From Tillandsia leiboldiana (lineage: Eukaryota; Streptophyta; Magnoliopsida; Poales; Bromeliaceae): a DNA stretch of 64,000 nt. The translations under genes were made by a program, and so were the position numbers. Numbering within the stretch: the stretch's first letter is position 1; every line of letters begins with the position of its first letter. The stretch lies in the NCBI GenBank assembly GCA_029204045.2, contig CM055065.1, positions 14,100,508-14,164,507 on the forward strand. The letters run 5' to 3'. Of this stretch, positions 29,770 through 42,559 are shown piece after piece. Below the pieces are notes generated by a model. That model worked only from the letters and a program-made list of their open reading frames with translations. It had not been told where the DNA came from and did no database searches.

Positions 29770-30108
29770 GTTGGTGTCTCATCCGATTGACTCATGAGGG
29801 ACTTCATAATTGTAGAGTCATTGATTGTTCCCAAACTGTGCATATATGTCGATGATCGGATGTCCACATCAAATTTTCTCAAGATCCACATGATGATCAA
29901 TGGGAATGGAAGTCGCTCGGTAGGATGAGCATTCTCCACATATCTTGCCATCCTTGACCATATAAGATACGGAATATTAAAATTTGATCCCAAAGAGGCT
30001 TCGGGGTGTTCAAGAAGATATAGAAATAACATTCTATCCCACCGTAATACCTTCGTTTGCATGTTAGGCAAAATATTATAACAAACAATAAAGTTCAAAA
30101 ACCTATAA
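29770..30108 (-). pseudogene. ORF3 of Sirevirus copy C, downstream part
   Basis: This continues the ORF3 domain of copy C beyond solo LTR F. The translation includes LNFIVCYNILPNMQTKV and IPYLIWSRMARYVENA, consistent with the helical domain that Pfam lists as a putative plant transposon protein (PF20167-like; from memory, not searched). It is cut on the left by LTR G2. Confidence 0.65.
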
Positions 30109-31621
30109 TGTAGTGAACCGGAATTTTGGTATATAAATAAATATAAATAAAATGGTATGAAATGCTATTTTATTGAATTTGTTGAGGTAAAGGATGACCT
30201 GGAAACGAATTGGACCCAAATCGGGATTAGAATGTGAGATCTTGAATCTTACATGAGAAAGTGGGCCCAGATTGCAAGTGGAAAATTCACAGTTTCAGAA
30301 AATTCCGAGAAAATTACGGGAGCTCCGTAAATGCGTTTTAAGGCCACAGTAAAAGTTTCGCGTTGATCGGACACCCGGATAGTGAGAACGGGCTCCGCCA
30401 GCGAAATTAAATACAGTGAGACTTTTGGCAACCCAGAGAGGGTCCAAACTGAAAAGTTTAAGTACCAGGAGGTAAATTAAGTTAAACTGTGGCTGCCCGT
30501 CAAATTTGAGCGAAAACGGGCGAGAAACGGGCAAGAACGGATGAAAACGGGCGAAACTGGGCTTGGGCCCAAGTTTCGGGCGCCCGAAAGTGGGTTTCGG
30601 GCGCCCGAAAAGTACTATAGAAAACCGGTTTTCGGGCTGCAGTGAACCGGTTTTTTTGCACTGTAGCGAACCAGTTATTGTAGCAGCCCGGTCCGGACGA
30701 TGATGCACCCGAAAGTTACTGTAGCGCGCCTGAAAGTTACTGTTGGCACGGATCCCGAGGCAGTTGCACGGATCCCGAGGCAATTGGCACGGATCGTGAG
30801 GTGGCGGGCGCGAATCTAGAGGCAAGCCTTTCGCGCGCGACGCGCTGTGGCGCGCGTCTCGAGGCCGCATGGTAGGTGGGGAAACGCCACGTGGCGTCTC
30901 CTCATTGGACGCGGCGACCGAGTGGAGCAGGAGGGCGTCGGGAAGGCGCGGTGGCCTGGCGCGGTGTCAGCGGGGGTGGCCACGTGTCGGCCCCCCATTG
31001 GCCGGTCAGCGCGACGTGACGCGCTGACGCGACGCGACGCTGCGGCCGGTGTCAGCGGGAGCGTGGGTGCGGTCCACGTGGCGGCCAACGATTGGCCGCC
31101 GCTGTTCGGTGGTCGCGGTGCACGGGTCCAGGGACACGTGTCGGCCCCTGGTTGGCCGAGCGATGATGACGTGGCGCCCAGCTGGCGTGGCGTGGACGTG
31201 TGGACCGTGGCGGGGCGGTTACTGTAGCCGCCCGAAAACTTTCGGGCGCCCGGAAAATTGCGCCCGAAAGTCCGGATTCGGCATATTTAGGCCCAAACGA
31301 CCCCATTTTTCCTCCTTTTTCCTTTTTGGCTTTACCCGAGCGTACCAGGAGGGGAGCCGGGCGATTCCGCCCGGGGTTTTCGAGGGCGCACGAGTGCGCC
31401 GTGGACTCCGTGGAGCGCGTAAGATGTACCAAAGAGCCTAGTGGGCACGATGGACGTCACGGTGTTGTCGAGGTAGGCCCCGTGTGTCGTTTTTGCGGTA
31501 TTTTTGGCACAGTTTTGAAGTTTCCTTTTGGATTTTGGATTTGACCCCTTTGCCCACGTGCATGTTAGGGACCCAACTTTCTGTGCCGTTTTACTTCGCG
31601 AGTTTCGCGGGCGTTTTGGAC

Positions 31622-32275
31622 GCGCCTCGTTTTGCGTATCGTTCGTGGGAGACATGCACCGTTTTGCGTGCGGATTCGGCAAATGCGCACAGTTTTGGAC
31701 GCGAACTCGTAAAACGTGCACCGTTTTGCATGCAACGTTGAAAAAGGAACATGCACCGTTTTGCATGCCAATACGAGGTATGTGCTCCGTTTTGAGTGCA
31801 GGTTGGACTAACGGGCACCGTTTTGCGTGCAGACTCTAATGTTTGCATTGTTTTGCGTGCAGGATGAGAAAAATGTGCACCGTTTTGCGTGCAACCCCAC
31901 AGTGAGGCGTGCACCATTTTGCGTGCAGATTTGAGGTACGTGCACCGTTTCGCGCGCAGATCGTGTTGTCGCGCACCTTTTTGCGTGCCATCGCTAATGT
32001 TATGCACTATTTTGCATGCAGGGTTAGAAAAATGTGCACCGTTTTGCGTGCAATCCCATAGTGAGGCGTGCACCGTTTTGCGTGCAGATTTGAGGTACGT
32101 GCACCGTTTCGCGTGCAGATCGTGTTGTCGCGCATCGTTTTGCGTGCCGGCTGAAGTGGCGCGCACCCTTTTACGTGTGGGTTCTTAATGACATGCACCG
32201 TTTTGCGTGCAGGATTGGAGGACGTGCACCATTTTGCGTGCGGACTCGAGGGATGTGCACCGTTTTGCGTGCAAG
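31622..32275 (+). repeat. Hairpin-like minisatellite in F
   Basis: About twenty units of CACCGTTTTGCGTGCA type occur about every 30 bp, the inverted counterpart of the array in E. Confidence 0.85.
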
Positions 32276-33589
32276 CTCGAGGAAACAAGTGGAATCGCGC
32301 GGAGACCAATTGCAAGTGTCTACGAGCAATTGGGGACACCACAAGGTGGGGAATTCTGCCAAAATTGGGTGACCTCTCCCCTTGCTCCTTTGCTTTTCGA
32401 TTCGAAGCATGATAGTAGCCTGTTAGAGGCGTTAGGTAATTATGATTAAGATTGCCTGTGTAGATGGATTCAGATGAAAAAGAGCAACTGTTGGTTACTA
32501 GAGATAGAGGAATAGATGTGCATGTGTAAAGAGACACAGAGGAAAAGTGCTACTGTTGGTTGCCAAAGATATATGATGAATATGCATGCGTAGAGATAAT
32601 TATTATTTTATGAATGAGATGAAAATAATTGCATGCATTAAAGAGATTAGCTATCTATGATTGTGATCATGTTAGGATATAACCCTAGGAATCACGTGAC
32701 ATAAGGAAACAACATTGTTGGTAGTAAGACTAGGAGAAAACCTAGTATAGGAGTTGGACGAGTGACATCAACTTAGGAGTTATCCTAGGGTGGACGAGTG
32801 GCATGGTCTTAGGTGATAACCTAAGGACACTGGATAGAGTGATCAACATAGAGTCAAAGCACTCTAGGATGTATATGACAAGGGAATTAGGTAAAGGAAA
32901 CCTAAGGAGAGATAGTGATCAATATAGAGTCAAGGAACTCTAGAACAAGTATGACATGGAACTTAGGTAAAGAGAACCTAAGGTGAACTAGTGATCAGCA
33001 TAGAGTCAAGGAACTTTAGGACAAGTATGACATGGAACTTAGGTAAAGGGAACCTAAGGTGAACTAGTGGAGTTTGAACTCACAGACAGGATATTAGAGT
33101 CAGTGTAACTCTTAAGATAAAGTGGAACAGGAAAATAGAGTTAAGTTAACTCTAGGATTCAATAAGGAATCAGAAAAATGAGAAAAGTGGATCAAGTGTG
33201 GAGACATGAAAGGGAAAACAGGAAATTGGAGTCAGAGTAACTCTAAGTTAAAAGTGAAATCGAAAAATAGAGTTAAGTTAACTCTAAGATTCAGTAAGGA
33301 ATCAGGAAAGCGGGATAAGATCCCAAGGTTAAAGAATTAAACAAATAGAACCCTAGAGAGTCATAGGGTGTCTGGGCAAATGGACAATAACTTTAACTTC
33401 AATTGAGTTAAACAAAAGAAAGTGAAATGTGTAAGAGTCCAGGAGACTCTCTGGTTACCCGTGTGGCAAGACCTAGGGTAAGGGATGAAAAAGTGGTTAA
33501 TAAGCAAGACAAGCAAATTGCTCAAGATAGAGCTAAAATTTGGTTAATAAGCAAGACAAGCAAATTGCTTAAGATAAAGAGAATGAAAA

Positions 33590-33830
33590 GAGGATATAAA
33601 TGACGCCTTCGAATTTGAGACTCATCAAGTGGAACAGGACTCCCTGGGCAGTGACCCGTCGGACGAGGTACTTTCGAAAGGCTTAAAGTTAAAAGCAAGC
33701 TAAAAGTGGCTAAAAAGCATAAAGAGAATGTAAATGGCGCCTTCGAATTTGAGACTCGTCAAGTGGAGCAGGACTCCCTGGGCAGTGACCCGTCGGACGA
33801 GGTACTTTCGAAAGGCTTAAAGTGAAAGCA
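33590..33830 (+). repeat. Tandem duplication inside F
   Basis: Two copies of a segment holding CGCCTTCGAATTTGAGACTC and GTGACCCGTCGGACGAGG follow one another. E has one copy (around 23470-23560), so it arose after the two LTRs separated. Confidence 0.75.
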
Positions 33831-34966
33831 AAGAGCTAAATGCTCAAAGGAAAGAGAAAGAGATTTGCCAGTGGCAAAAAGGGAGCTATAAGCTAGAATA
33901 AGAAAGAAAAGCAAGTGTTCAAAGGCAAAGAGGCTAAGAACTAAAGTAAAAGAGAAAGAAAAAAGAAAAGAAAAGAAAGAAAATTAAAGATAAAACGGGC
34001 GGACCTACGGTGAGAAACGCGGCCCATGTTGGAGCAGTTGGCAGTGCCCCTCTCCCGGGTAGAGACCCGTTCGGGACGTTTCTTCCGTAGGACGGGGTAA
34101 CACTTGCGGGTGTTATCGGCAAACTTGGAAATCTTATCTTATGATAGCAGGACTACGGGCTGGGGCCCGTTGGATAAGAAATTTCTGAGGGTTAACTTGA
34201 ACTAAAGCACCAGAATTTAAAGAATAAGAGAAATTTGAGTGGCCAAGATGGCCGGGTTAGTTTGACCTTATATATAGCGGCATAGTGGCCGAGTTGGTGC
34301 TTAGTAGCCTGATATGACTAGACAGAGTAGTGCTGGGTTGATGAGTATATACAGATAGTGATATATTATTTCGCATAGCTGCATTTTGATATCGAGGATT
34401 TTAGTTTCCTAGCACTATTATTATTGCTTCCATTGGACCAAGTGGTGTAGGACACTTTATCTCGGTGGTTGAACCCACTGGGAACTATGTCGTAGTTCTC
34501 ACACCCCTTGGGTGACTCCCCCCACAGGTTCGGGTATGGATGCAGCGATCGCGACGGTTCAGATGCAGACGGCGAGGTATACGACAAGGGCAAGGGCCCA
34601 GCAGCATAGAGACCTAGAGGGTCTAGCAGAGGTATCCCGCTTTTATATTTCTTGAGTGAACCTTGTATGGTGAGGAATTTATGTAAAAGAATTGTAATAA
34701 TTTTATTTGCAAGTTCAAAGATGTAAAGTGTAATAAAGTAATGTATGGTTCACTCTTGTATGCTTTCATTTCCGCATTAACTATTGTTATTGAATGAAAG
34801 TTTTAAATTTGTAGTGATTTTTAGTACTCTGATATTGAGCTTCCGCATACACTTGTTGTGTTATTATAGATATTACCGTTCCTTTCGGGTAGAGAAAGGT
34901 CTTACCCGATTGGCGGGTCTGTTGGCGTGCCCGAACCGTACAAATTGGCGGGCTCGGGGCGTGACA

Positions 34967-35721
34967 TACTCAGGTCGAAGTTCTTTTGAAAATACTGAAT
35001 TTCCTGCCGACCGAGTATCTGGCATGCAAATTCCATCAACAACTGTCCTCCAAGTTGTATTTGTCATAACATGTCCCTTCATGTAATGAATCCCTTCAGT
35101 TTGGGCATTAATTCCTAGCACTTCTCCAATCAGTTTTGGAGTGATTGTAAGCTTGGTGTTCCGGACCATTGTGTTAAACTCTCTGGGTCCGTCCTCATGA
35201 TCTTGAAGCTGCGTAGCACACATGTAGAAAGTCCTAATGAGATGGAGACAATATCCTGTAGTTTCAGGAAACTTACAGACTTGGGCAAGTCGGGCTTTAT
35301 CGAACAAAGTTCCAAACGCTGCAGAGCATTCCCTGAGAGCCGCGACATTTACATGTCTCTCACCTATGCACTCTCTCTTCTCAAAGTCCTTCATTCTCTC
35401 GGTACTGATATGAACGAAATCCTGCGGAGGTGCCTCACTCGAAAGTGGCTTTTGGATCTCAATTCCACGAGATCGACCCCTCTTCCGTGCAACGCTTTTT
35501 CGCTTCATCGACATCGGCTCTATGGAGGTAGCCCATGCTTTTGCTTCAGCAATCTGTTGAGCTCCTTCGACCGTTTTCTCCCAATCTTCCGATTCAGTTT
35601 CCGAATCCTCATGTGAAACAAGTTCTCCTTCTTTTTGATTCTTCCTTGCTCTCTTCAATTTGTTTGTTATTCTCGTGCTTACTAGAGCAGTAATGATGAC
35701 AATTATCCATTCAAAAACCAT
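34967..35721 (-). pseudogene. ORF3 of Sirevirus copy C, upstream part
   Basis: The start chosen is 35721 (MVFEWIIVIITALV), equivalent to the start of B's ORF3. The longer frame to 35766 runs into the putative leader intron. A hydrophobic N-terminus is followed by a basic and acidic linker, then GRSRGIEI, shared with B. A folded-looking domain follows (MKDFEKRECIGERHVNV ... LTITPKLIGEVLGIN) that B lacks. It resembles the plant transposon-associated domain PF20167; this is a recollection, not a search. Solo LTR F interrupts it at 34967 and it resumes at 30108. Confidence 0.7.
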
Positions 35722-35748
35722 TACTGTCAGATTTTTGAAAATGAGGTC

Positions 35749-36132
35749 CTGTGAGCAAGAACTCAAGAATATGGAAAAATTTGTTTAATTTCAAAATTTT
35801 AAAAATTCATACCCAAACAATCTTTATCATGTATAGAGACTAGGAATCAAGAAAGATTTACAAAAAAAAAATTAAAAATAGATCAATCCCATGATTTTCG
35901 AAAATTTCTAAAATTTGCCTCAAAACCAAATTTTCAAAAATCAAAGCACAAAAATCCGTTTATCAAATGAATACTAAGCATAGAAACAAACCTAAGGTAT
36001 CCAGAGTTCTTATTTCAAAAGAAATTTGATCAAAAACCGTGCAAAACTGAGATCATAGCATGAAATCCCTCACGTTTTGAAGAACATAAGCAAAAACAGT
36101 GAATAACATGAGTTTTGATCATAAGAACTTAC
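35749..36132 (-). other. Putative 384-nt intron in the ORF3 leader (copy C)
   Basis: GTAAGT at 36132 and CTCACAG ending at 35749 on the minus strand mirror copy B, with identical length. Exon sequence before it (CCAA) is also conserved. Confidence 0.5.
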
Positions 36133-36265
36133 TTGGATCGAGTGAAAATGAGTTGCAATAGATCCAAATGCTTTTGTTCCTAGAGAGAGAAACTCATGGA
36201 TGTGAAAAATAAAAGTTTAGAATGAATAAAAATTCAAAAACCTTTCATTTTTATTAAAACCTAGC

Positions 36266-36362
36266 CGCGGTCCGGATCGGGTCAGGAGTTCAGTCCGGAT
36301 CGGTTACCCGCAGAAAATCCCATTGTTCGGGATCCGGACTGAACAATCCAGTCCGAACTGCC
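36266..36362 (-). promoter_or_regulatory. GATCCGGATC-like cluster upstream of ORF3 (copy C)
   Basis: Variants GTCCGGATCG, GTCCGGATCG, GATCCGGACT and AGTCCGAACT occupy the positions of the four exact palindromes in copy B. The motif is more diverged here, as expected for an older copy. Confidence 0.4.
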
Positions 36363-36814
36363 TGCAACTTTTTCTTCAGAAAAATTTCGATAAATTTCAG
36401 AAAATCTAGAAAAAGTATGTTAGCATTCTTGCATATCAACTTTAAACAAAAAGTATCGTTTCACATAAAAAGAAATAGATTATGATAAATCTATCAAAAT
36501 ATCCCAAATTTTGAAACGAAAATTTATAAAATTTATATCCTCTAAAGTTGAGCAAGTTTAAAAACATCAAACACGATCTTATGAGTTATGAATTTGTCAA
36601 ATCATCAATTGAGCAAAGAAAATGAAGCACCAAGATCGATAGATGTTTGAAATCCCTAATAAATTAGATGATGTTATCTAGTCAATATGTGTTAGGGAGT
36701 GGCTCTTTGAGCATCTTTCAATTTGAAATCCCACCTTATACCAACCTTGGACAGAGTCAAGTATTCCAAAATGCATTTTATCAACTAAACGAGAACACCA
36801 TGCTTGGTAAAACA

Positions 36815-36970
36815 TGTGGTAGCTGCACACAGTACTCGACGACCGAGGTGGTAGCTCTTTCCTCTATGTGGTGGTAGTTTTCACACTCCACTAAAGGATG
36901 TAACTCTTTCCACATCTTTTGAGCATGAAACTTTTAAATAGACTCCCCCTCAATTGACTATCAATTATAT
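36815..36970 (-). other. Conserved non-coding block after pol (copy C)
   Basis: This is the counterpart of 5047-5200, with the same TGGTAGCT boxes and the internal purine tract (minus strand GAGGGGGAGT, about 36942-36953). Confidence 0.5.
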
Positions 36971-37281
36971 GAGATATTAAGTATTCAACGAAAAATTGAT
37001 CTCGTGTTCATACTTATTTTAATATCAAATAAGATAAAGACAATACCAAGAGATCATTGAATGAGGGATTGACTTTGATCAATTAAAAATGAAATAATTG
37101 ATATAAATGATCATCGCATCAAAAGAGTTATAATGATATCCAAATCATAATAAATTTCTCAAGAAATGAAAGGATGCAATTAAAGTCAATTTAACAAATG
37201 CTCATTTAATGTTCTATATTACCAACAAAAAGAACAAAAACACAAAACAAAACTTAACCTAAGCAATGGTTCAAAAATCGG

Positions 37282-39369
37282 TTATTTCAAAGAATGCATA
37301 CCAATTGCTTTTCGCAAATGAATAAAACGTTTTTGATCCAAAGGTTTTGTTAAAATATCGGCTAATTGATCTTCAGTTGAAACATAAGAAATTTGTAAAG
37401 TACTTGATTCAACTAGCTCTCTTAAGAAATGATATCTAAGTTCAATGTGTTTTGTTCTAGAGTGCAACACATGGTTTTTAGAAATGTTAATGGCACTAGT
37501 GTTGTCACACAAAATAGTTACCGAGGTCGCAGGGATGCGGAAGTCACTCAGTACACTTTTCATCCAAATCAATTGAATTGAACAACTTCCCGCTGAAATG
37601 TATTCCGCCTCGGCAGTAGAGAGAGTAATGCAGTTTTTCTTTTTACTATGCCATGCAACATGACAATGGCCAAGGTAAAAACATGCACCACTCGTGCTCT
37701 TTCGATCATCCACTGATCCAGCCCAATCGGTATCCGAATATCCTATAATATCGAGAGATGTGCCCATAGGATACCAAATTCTGAAATTTAATGTACCTTT
37801 GATGTACCAGATGATCCTTTTCACCGCTTTCAGGTGAATTTCCTTCGGTGCTGATTGATATCTCGCGCAAATCCCAACACTGAAAGAAATATCCGGCCGA
37901 CTAGCCGTAAGGTAGAGTAGACTTCCAATCATACTACTATAAAGTTTCTCGTATACACTTTCTCCGTGAGATTCACTTCCTAATCCCTTATTGCTAGTTC
38001 CCATAGAAGTCGGAAAGTCTTTGGAATTCTCCAATCCAAATTTCTTGACCAACTCCTTTGCATACTTGGATTGACACAAATGAATGCCATCAACACTTTG
38101 CTTAACTTGCAATCCAATGAAATACATAAGCTCAGCCATCATGGACATCTCAAATTCGCTTTCCATCGTCTCAGCGAATTTCGAAGTATCGTTGTTTCTT
38201 GTAGAACCAAACACGATGTCAGCCACATATATTTGTGCTATAATGAAGTTGTCCTGAAAGTGCTTCACAAAGAGTGTCCGATCTGCTCCCCCTCGACTAT
38301 AGCCCTTTTCCAAAAGGTGCTTTGTCAATCTTTCGTACCATGCTCGCGGTGCCTGTTTTAGTCCGTAACGAGCCTTTTTTTAATCGAAAGGCATGGTTTG
38401 GAAGTTTATGATCAATGAAACCTTTCGGTTGAGCCACATAAACTTCTTCGTTTAGAAAACCATTTAAAAATGCGCTCTTAACGTCCATTTGAAAAAGTTT
38501 TATTTTAAAATGGCAAGCAATCGCAAAACGAATACGAATGGACTCGAGACGAGCTACCGGAGCGAAAGTCTCATCAAAGTCTATACCTTCAACTTATGAA
38601 TAGCCCTAAGCAACTAGACGTGCTTTGTTCCGTATAACGGTACCATCTTCATTTTTCTTGTTCTTGAAAATCCATTTAGTACCGATGATATGTTGTTGCT
38701 TCGGGGGCTTCATTAATTCCCAGACTTTGTTCCTTTCAAATTGATTGAGCTCTTCTTGCATTGCTTCAATCCAATAGTCATCTTGAAGAGCTTCATCAAC
38801 ATTCTTTGGTTCGATCATGGAGACATAACATGCAACTCCACAAACCAATTGTCACCGAGTTCTAACTCCTTCTTGAGGATCTCCAATAATGTTTGATTCC
38901 GGGTGGTCCTGGGAGATTCGAAGCATTTGAGATAACGGAGTACTCGGGGATATTTGCGATGATTCCTGCACATTGGATAAACTAGAAAACCATGAGATGC
39001 ATCAAAATTTTCAGAAGAATTATCATGCAAAGATGCAATATCATTAGCAGGAGATTCATCATCAATAGACATATCAGGAGTAGATTTATCAGAAGAAAAA
39101 TGAAAAGCTTCATCTACTTTAACATTGAAAGATTCTACCATCGTTTTAAATTCAAGATTAAATACCCGATATGCTCTACTGTTTGTAGAATAACCCATAA
39201 AAATTTCTTCATCACTTCGAGAGTCGAATTTTCCAAGATTTTCTCGATCGCGTAAAATGTAACAACGACTCCCAAAAATACGAAAATATTTTATATTCGG
39301 TTTTCTACAGAACCAAAGTTCATACGGGGTATTCAAAGTACCCTGGCGCAATCTATTGATCACATAGAC
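37282..39369 (-). pseudogene. pol: Sirevirus pol remnant (copy C)
   Basis: On the minus strand this runs from the integrase C-terminal part (TVYVINRL...NTPYELWFCRKPN) through RT and RNase H to the end of pol. It is close in sequence to copy B. Breaks seen: a frameshift near 38850-38880, two nonsense codons around 38590-38608 (VA*GYS*VEG), and a frameshift near 38380. The RT active site reads YVAD in place of YVDD. RNase H (37282-38328 frame) is open. The upstream half of integrase, protease and gag are not here because LTR H5 cuts at 39370. Confidence 0.9.
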
Positions 39370-41304
39370 TGTCACGCCCCGGGGTCGAAACTGCAACCCG
39401 GGCTCGCCAACAGATCCGCCGCCTATACAAAACCCCGCATAGGTGAAGCGTCCAACCTGCAAGAAAATGTGCTACAACTAACAGATATCAGAGCTAAAAA
39501 AATAAAATCTGCTGTAAAACTAAAACCGACCACTATACAACTGGAAATAATAGTACAATATCTAACTCCCATAAGTGATAATCATACAATGTCCTCAGAT
39601 ACAATAAACCAAAACTCAACAGGGAGGTATCTCCAATAAAACATCAGTGTACAGGCTCTCAATACATATCATATCCTCACTACATCAGTCTCTCAAATGA
39701 GGAAAATAAAAATAACTAATCTACTGAAGATCTCCTCTGAAGGAGTACCGCTACTCTCCAACGACGGGTAGGGATCTAGCTCGCGACTCCCTCGCTTCGA
39801 CCAATAACCGCAGAATCAGCAACACCCGCTAAGACTCTGCAAAACAAAGGAGAGGAAAGAAAAAGGAGGGGGAGAACCCCCAATGGGTGTGAGAACTACA
39901 TCAACACGTAGTTCTTAGTGGGTACCGCCACCAAGCCCGACGGTCTGCCCACTAAGTCTACTAGAGGCATTAGATAACAATGCAGTAAAAACTGAACAAG
40001 AAAGGCTAGAGATACTCTACAGCTACCATGCCTCTATCTAAATGCTCAATAGATGGTATAGATGGAGATATATGCAACTACTCACACCCAAGGTGCTCAA
40101 TCGACCCAATCGAACTGACTGCCTCATAGGGTCCAGTCAAGCCTGCGCCTACCTACTGCCGTTACATCCAAGGAGGACCGGACTTACGTAGGGCGTCCGT
40201 GACTGCCAAAACTGGCCCAGCCAGAGGGACTGCATCGACAAGTCGCGATAGAAAAGTAACAGGCCCACTCCGGACGGGGCACTCGAGGGGCGCGACCCCA
40301 CCGAGAAAAAAGGTATCCGCGCACTCTGTCGAGCTCAAAGTGGCTCCTGCAGGCTATAGTCAAAATCCACGCTCACTTTCAGAACAGAAGGACCCAAGAT
40401 ACTCAAACATCTGGCACAACGGTCGGAGTACTCTCGACGACTCAGCTGATCAGCTCTCTCGAATCTCGAGACACTAGCAAACTCCACCAACTCGTGGCAC
40501 AAAACACACTGGCTGGAGATACTCCACAGCCGAGATCGACCCACAACTCTGGGCTAATAAAACTGGTCGGACAACACTCAACGACCCGGGACCACCGTTA
40601 ACCCCAACGGTTCCCAACAACACTGACCGGAAGATACTCGACGGCCCGGGACCACCGTCTACCCAAACGGCTCCCCACGACACTAGCACAATCTAAACTC
40701 AGCTACCAGACTCCACTCAGCCCCCAGGCACGAGCGCAATAATGTCCCACAGAAACCTGACCCCTCGGCCCACTACCCGGGCGAGGCAACACTATGTCCA
40801 GGAAAGATGCAAAGTGTGGGATGTCTAAAGCATAAAAGAACCTAGCCCAAGTGAAGGTTCTCTACTGGTCTGGTTAGACATGTAGCATATGACGGGGGTG
40901 CTAGGTCAAGTTCCAATAATAGCATTTAAATAAACTGAATCATAAGCAGGGAACATTAATGGATATAATCACCAAAACCAATCAAAATAAGCCTCATCTC
41001 CCTAAACATGCTCTCAACTAGCATAGGTAAATCCAATCATTGAACATTCAATATCTCGAAGGTATCTAATGTGTACCATAATTCATGTAAGCCTCAATCC
41101 ACATGAATTATATCATTCTTATGCTCACATCTCAAAGCTATAGGTTGTACAATGAATTATGCATTCTCTCAATTACCAAACATGAATATCTTATCTTGCA
41201 AGTTTTCATTAGGCATATCTGAATATCATATCATATAATTCCTCAAACCAATGTCATTACCAAGCTTGCATCTCAATCAAATACTGGTACACTAACATGC
41301 ATGC
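39370..41304 (-). repeat. Chromovirus LTR H5, first part
   Basis: It starts TGTCACGCCCC in the integrase of copy C and is colinear with G1/G2 (inverted) and with the start of H1. It stops at CATGC (41300-41304) where H4 enters, and resumes at 63832. No gene is seen. The left target copy would be TAGAC (39365-39369). Confidence 0.8.
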
Positions 41305-41886
41305 TGTGGTGACCCGGATCTCTGCAGGGCTTCTACAGTGTGACCAGCAGCTTCTGGAGGCCTATGTGGCGTGTCGGCGGTGTTTCTGCACTAATTTGGA
41401 CACAAGTGTTGGACTTTGGGTGTTAAATAGATCATATAAGTGATCGGAGGACCCCGTTGGATGTTCGGAGGTAATTTCGCGCGAAGCGGATATTAAAAAT
41501 TGACTCAGCGCGAAGTTTGGACCAAGAAACACCTTTCCGGATGCCTTAGGCAATTTTTAGGAATGGAATTTGGCAAATCGGACACCGGATTTGGACTCAG
41601 CACGCGAAAACGATCAAAATGGACTATTTACTTGCATTTTTCGGAATTTGGAACAGTAAAATTACTGTTCACGGACGGAACAGTGATTCCGGCAACCGGC
41701 CGGCGGCGGGCAGTGGCGGAGCGCGGCGGCGCGGGCTCGGGCAGGCGGCGGAGCGGCGGCGGGCAGGCGCGCGGGCGCGCGGGCAGGCGCGCGGTCCACG
41801 GGCGAGGCGTGCACAAGGGGAGGGACATGTGGCATCTTGTGGTTGGCTGGTCTTCGTACGCCGAGTGCACACAGCGCAGCGGAGCA
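41305..41886 (+). repeat. LTR H4, first part
   Basis: It starts TGTGGTGACCC and matches inverted 45837-45250 of LTR H1, so it is the U3 start of a plus-oriented LTR of the same family. It is flanked by CATGC on the left. It is cut at 41886 after GAGCA by the H1-3 chain and resumes at 60275. Confidence 0.8.
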
Positions 41887-42559
41887 TGTCACGCCCGGGG
41901 GTCAAAACTGCGACCCGGGCTCGCCAACAGATCCGCCACCTATGCCACCCTGCATAAGCGAAGCGTCCTACCTGCAAGAAAAGTACTACAGCTAAACAGA
42001 TATCAGAGCTATAAATAAAAATCTGCTGTATAACTAAAATCAATCACTGTACATCTGGAAATAATACAACAATGTCCGCCTCCCAAAAGAATAATAAAAA
42101 TATAATATCCTCAAATACAAGCTCTGAACCAAACCGGAAGGTAACTCCAATAAATACACCAGTGTACAGTCTCCCGATACATGAAATATCCTCGCTACAT
42201 CAGTCTCTCAAAAGAGGAAAAAGAAACAACTAAACTACAGAAGATCTCCTCTGAAGGGGTACCGCTACTCTCCAACGACGGGTAGGGATCTAGCACGCGA
42301 CACCCTTGCCTCGATCGACAACCGCAGAATCAGCAACACCCGCTAAGACTCTGCAAAAACAAAGGAGAGGAAGGAAAAAGGAGGGGGAAAACCCCCAAAG
42401 GGTGTGAGAACTACACCAAAAAGGGAGTTCTCAGTGGGTACCATCGCTAGACCCGACGGTCGGCCCACCAAGTCCTCAAAAGACAAAAACTAACCAAAGC
42501 CGTAAAGACGGACAAAAAGAAGCTGGACCCTCCCAACAGCTATCAAGCCACTAAGCTTG

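Larger units (their letters stand above)
30109..34966 (+). mobile_element. Solo LTR F (4.9 kb), inverted relative to E
   Basis: It starts TGTAGTGAACC and ends GGGGCGTGACA and is colinear with E inverted. It splits ORF3 of copy C. The flanks TATAA and TACTC are not a clean duplication, unlike E. Contents in order are two GC palindromes (30575, 30596), a GC-rich G-box-like region, a near-palindrome at 31241 followed by a TATA-like CATATTTAGG (31281), the minisatellite (31622-32275), palindromic repeats (32840-33300) and a roughly 130-bp tandem duplication (33590-33830). No gene is seen. Confidence 0.85.

Noticed and set aside
35722..35766. Upstream in-frame start for ORF3 of copy C
   Set aside because: The extra codons lie across the putative 3' splice site and have no counterpart in copy B, whose ORF starts at the equivalent of 35721.
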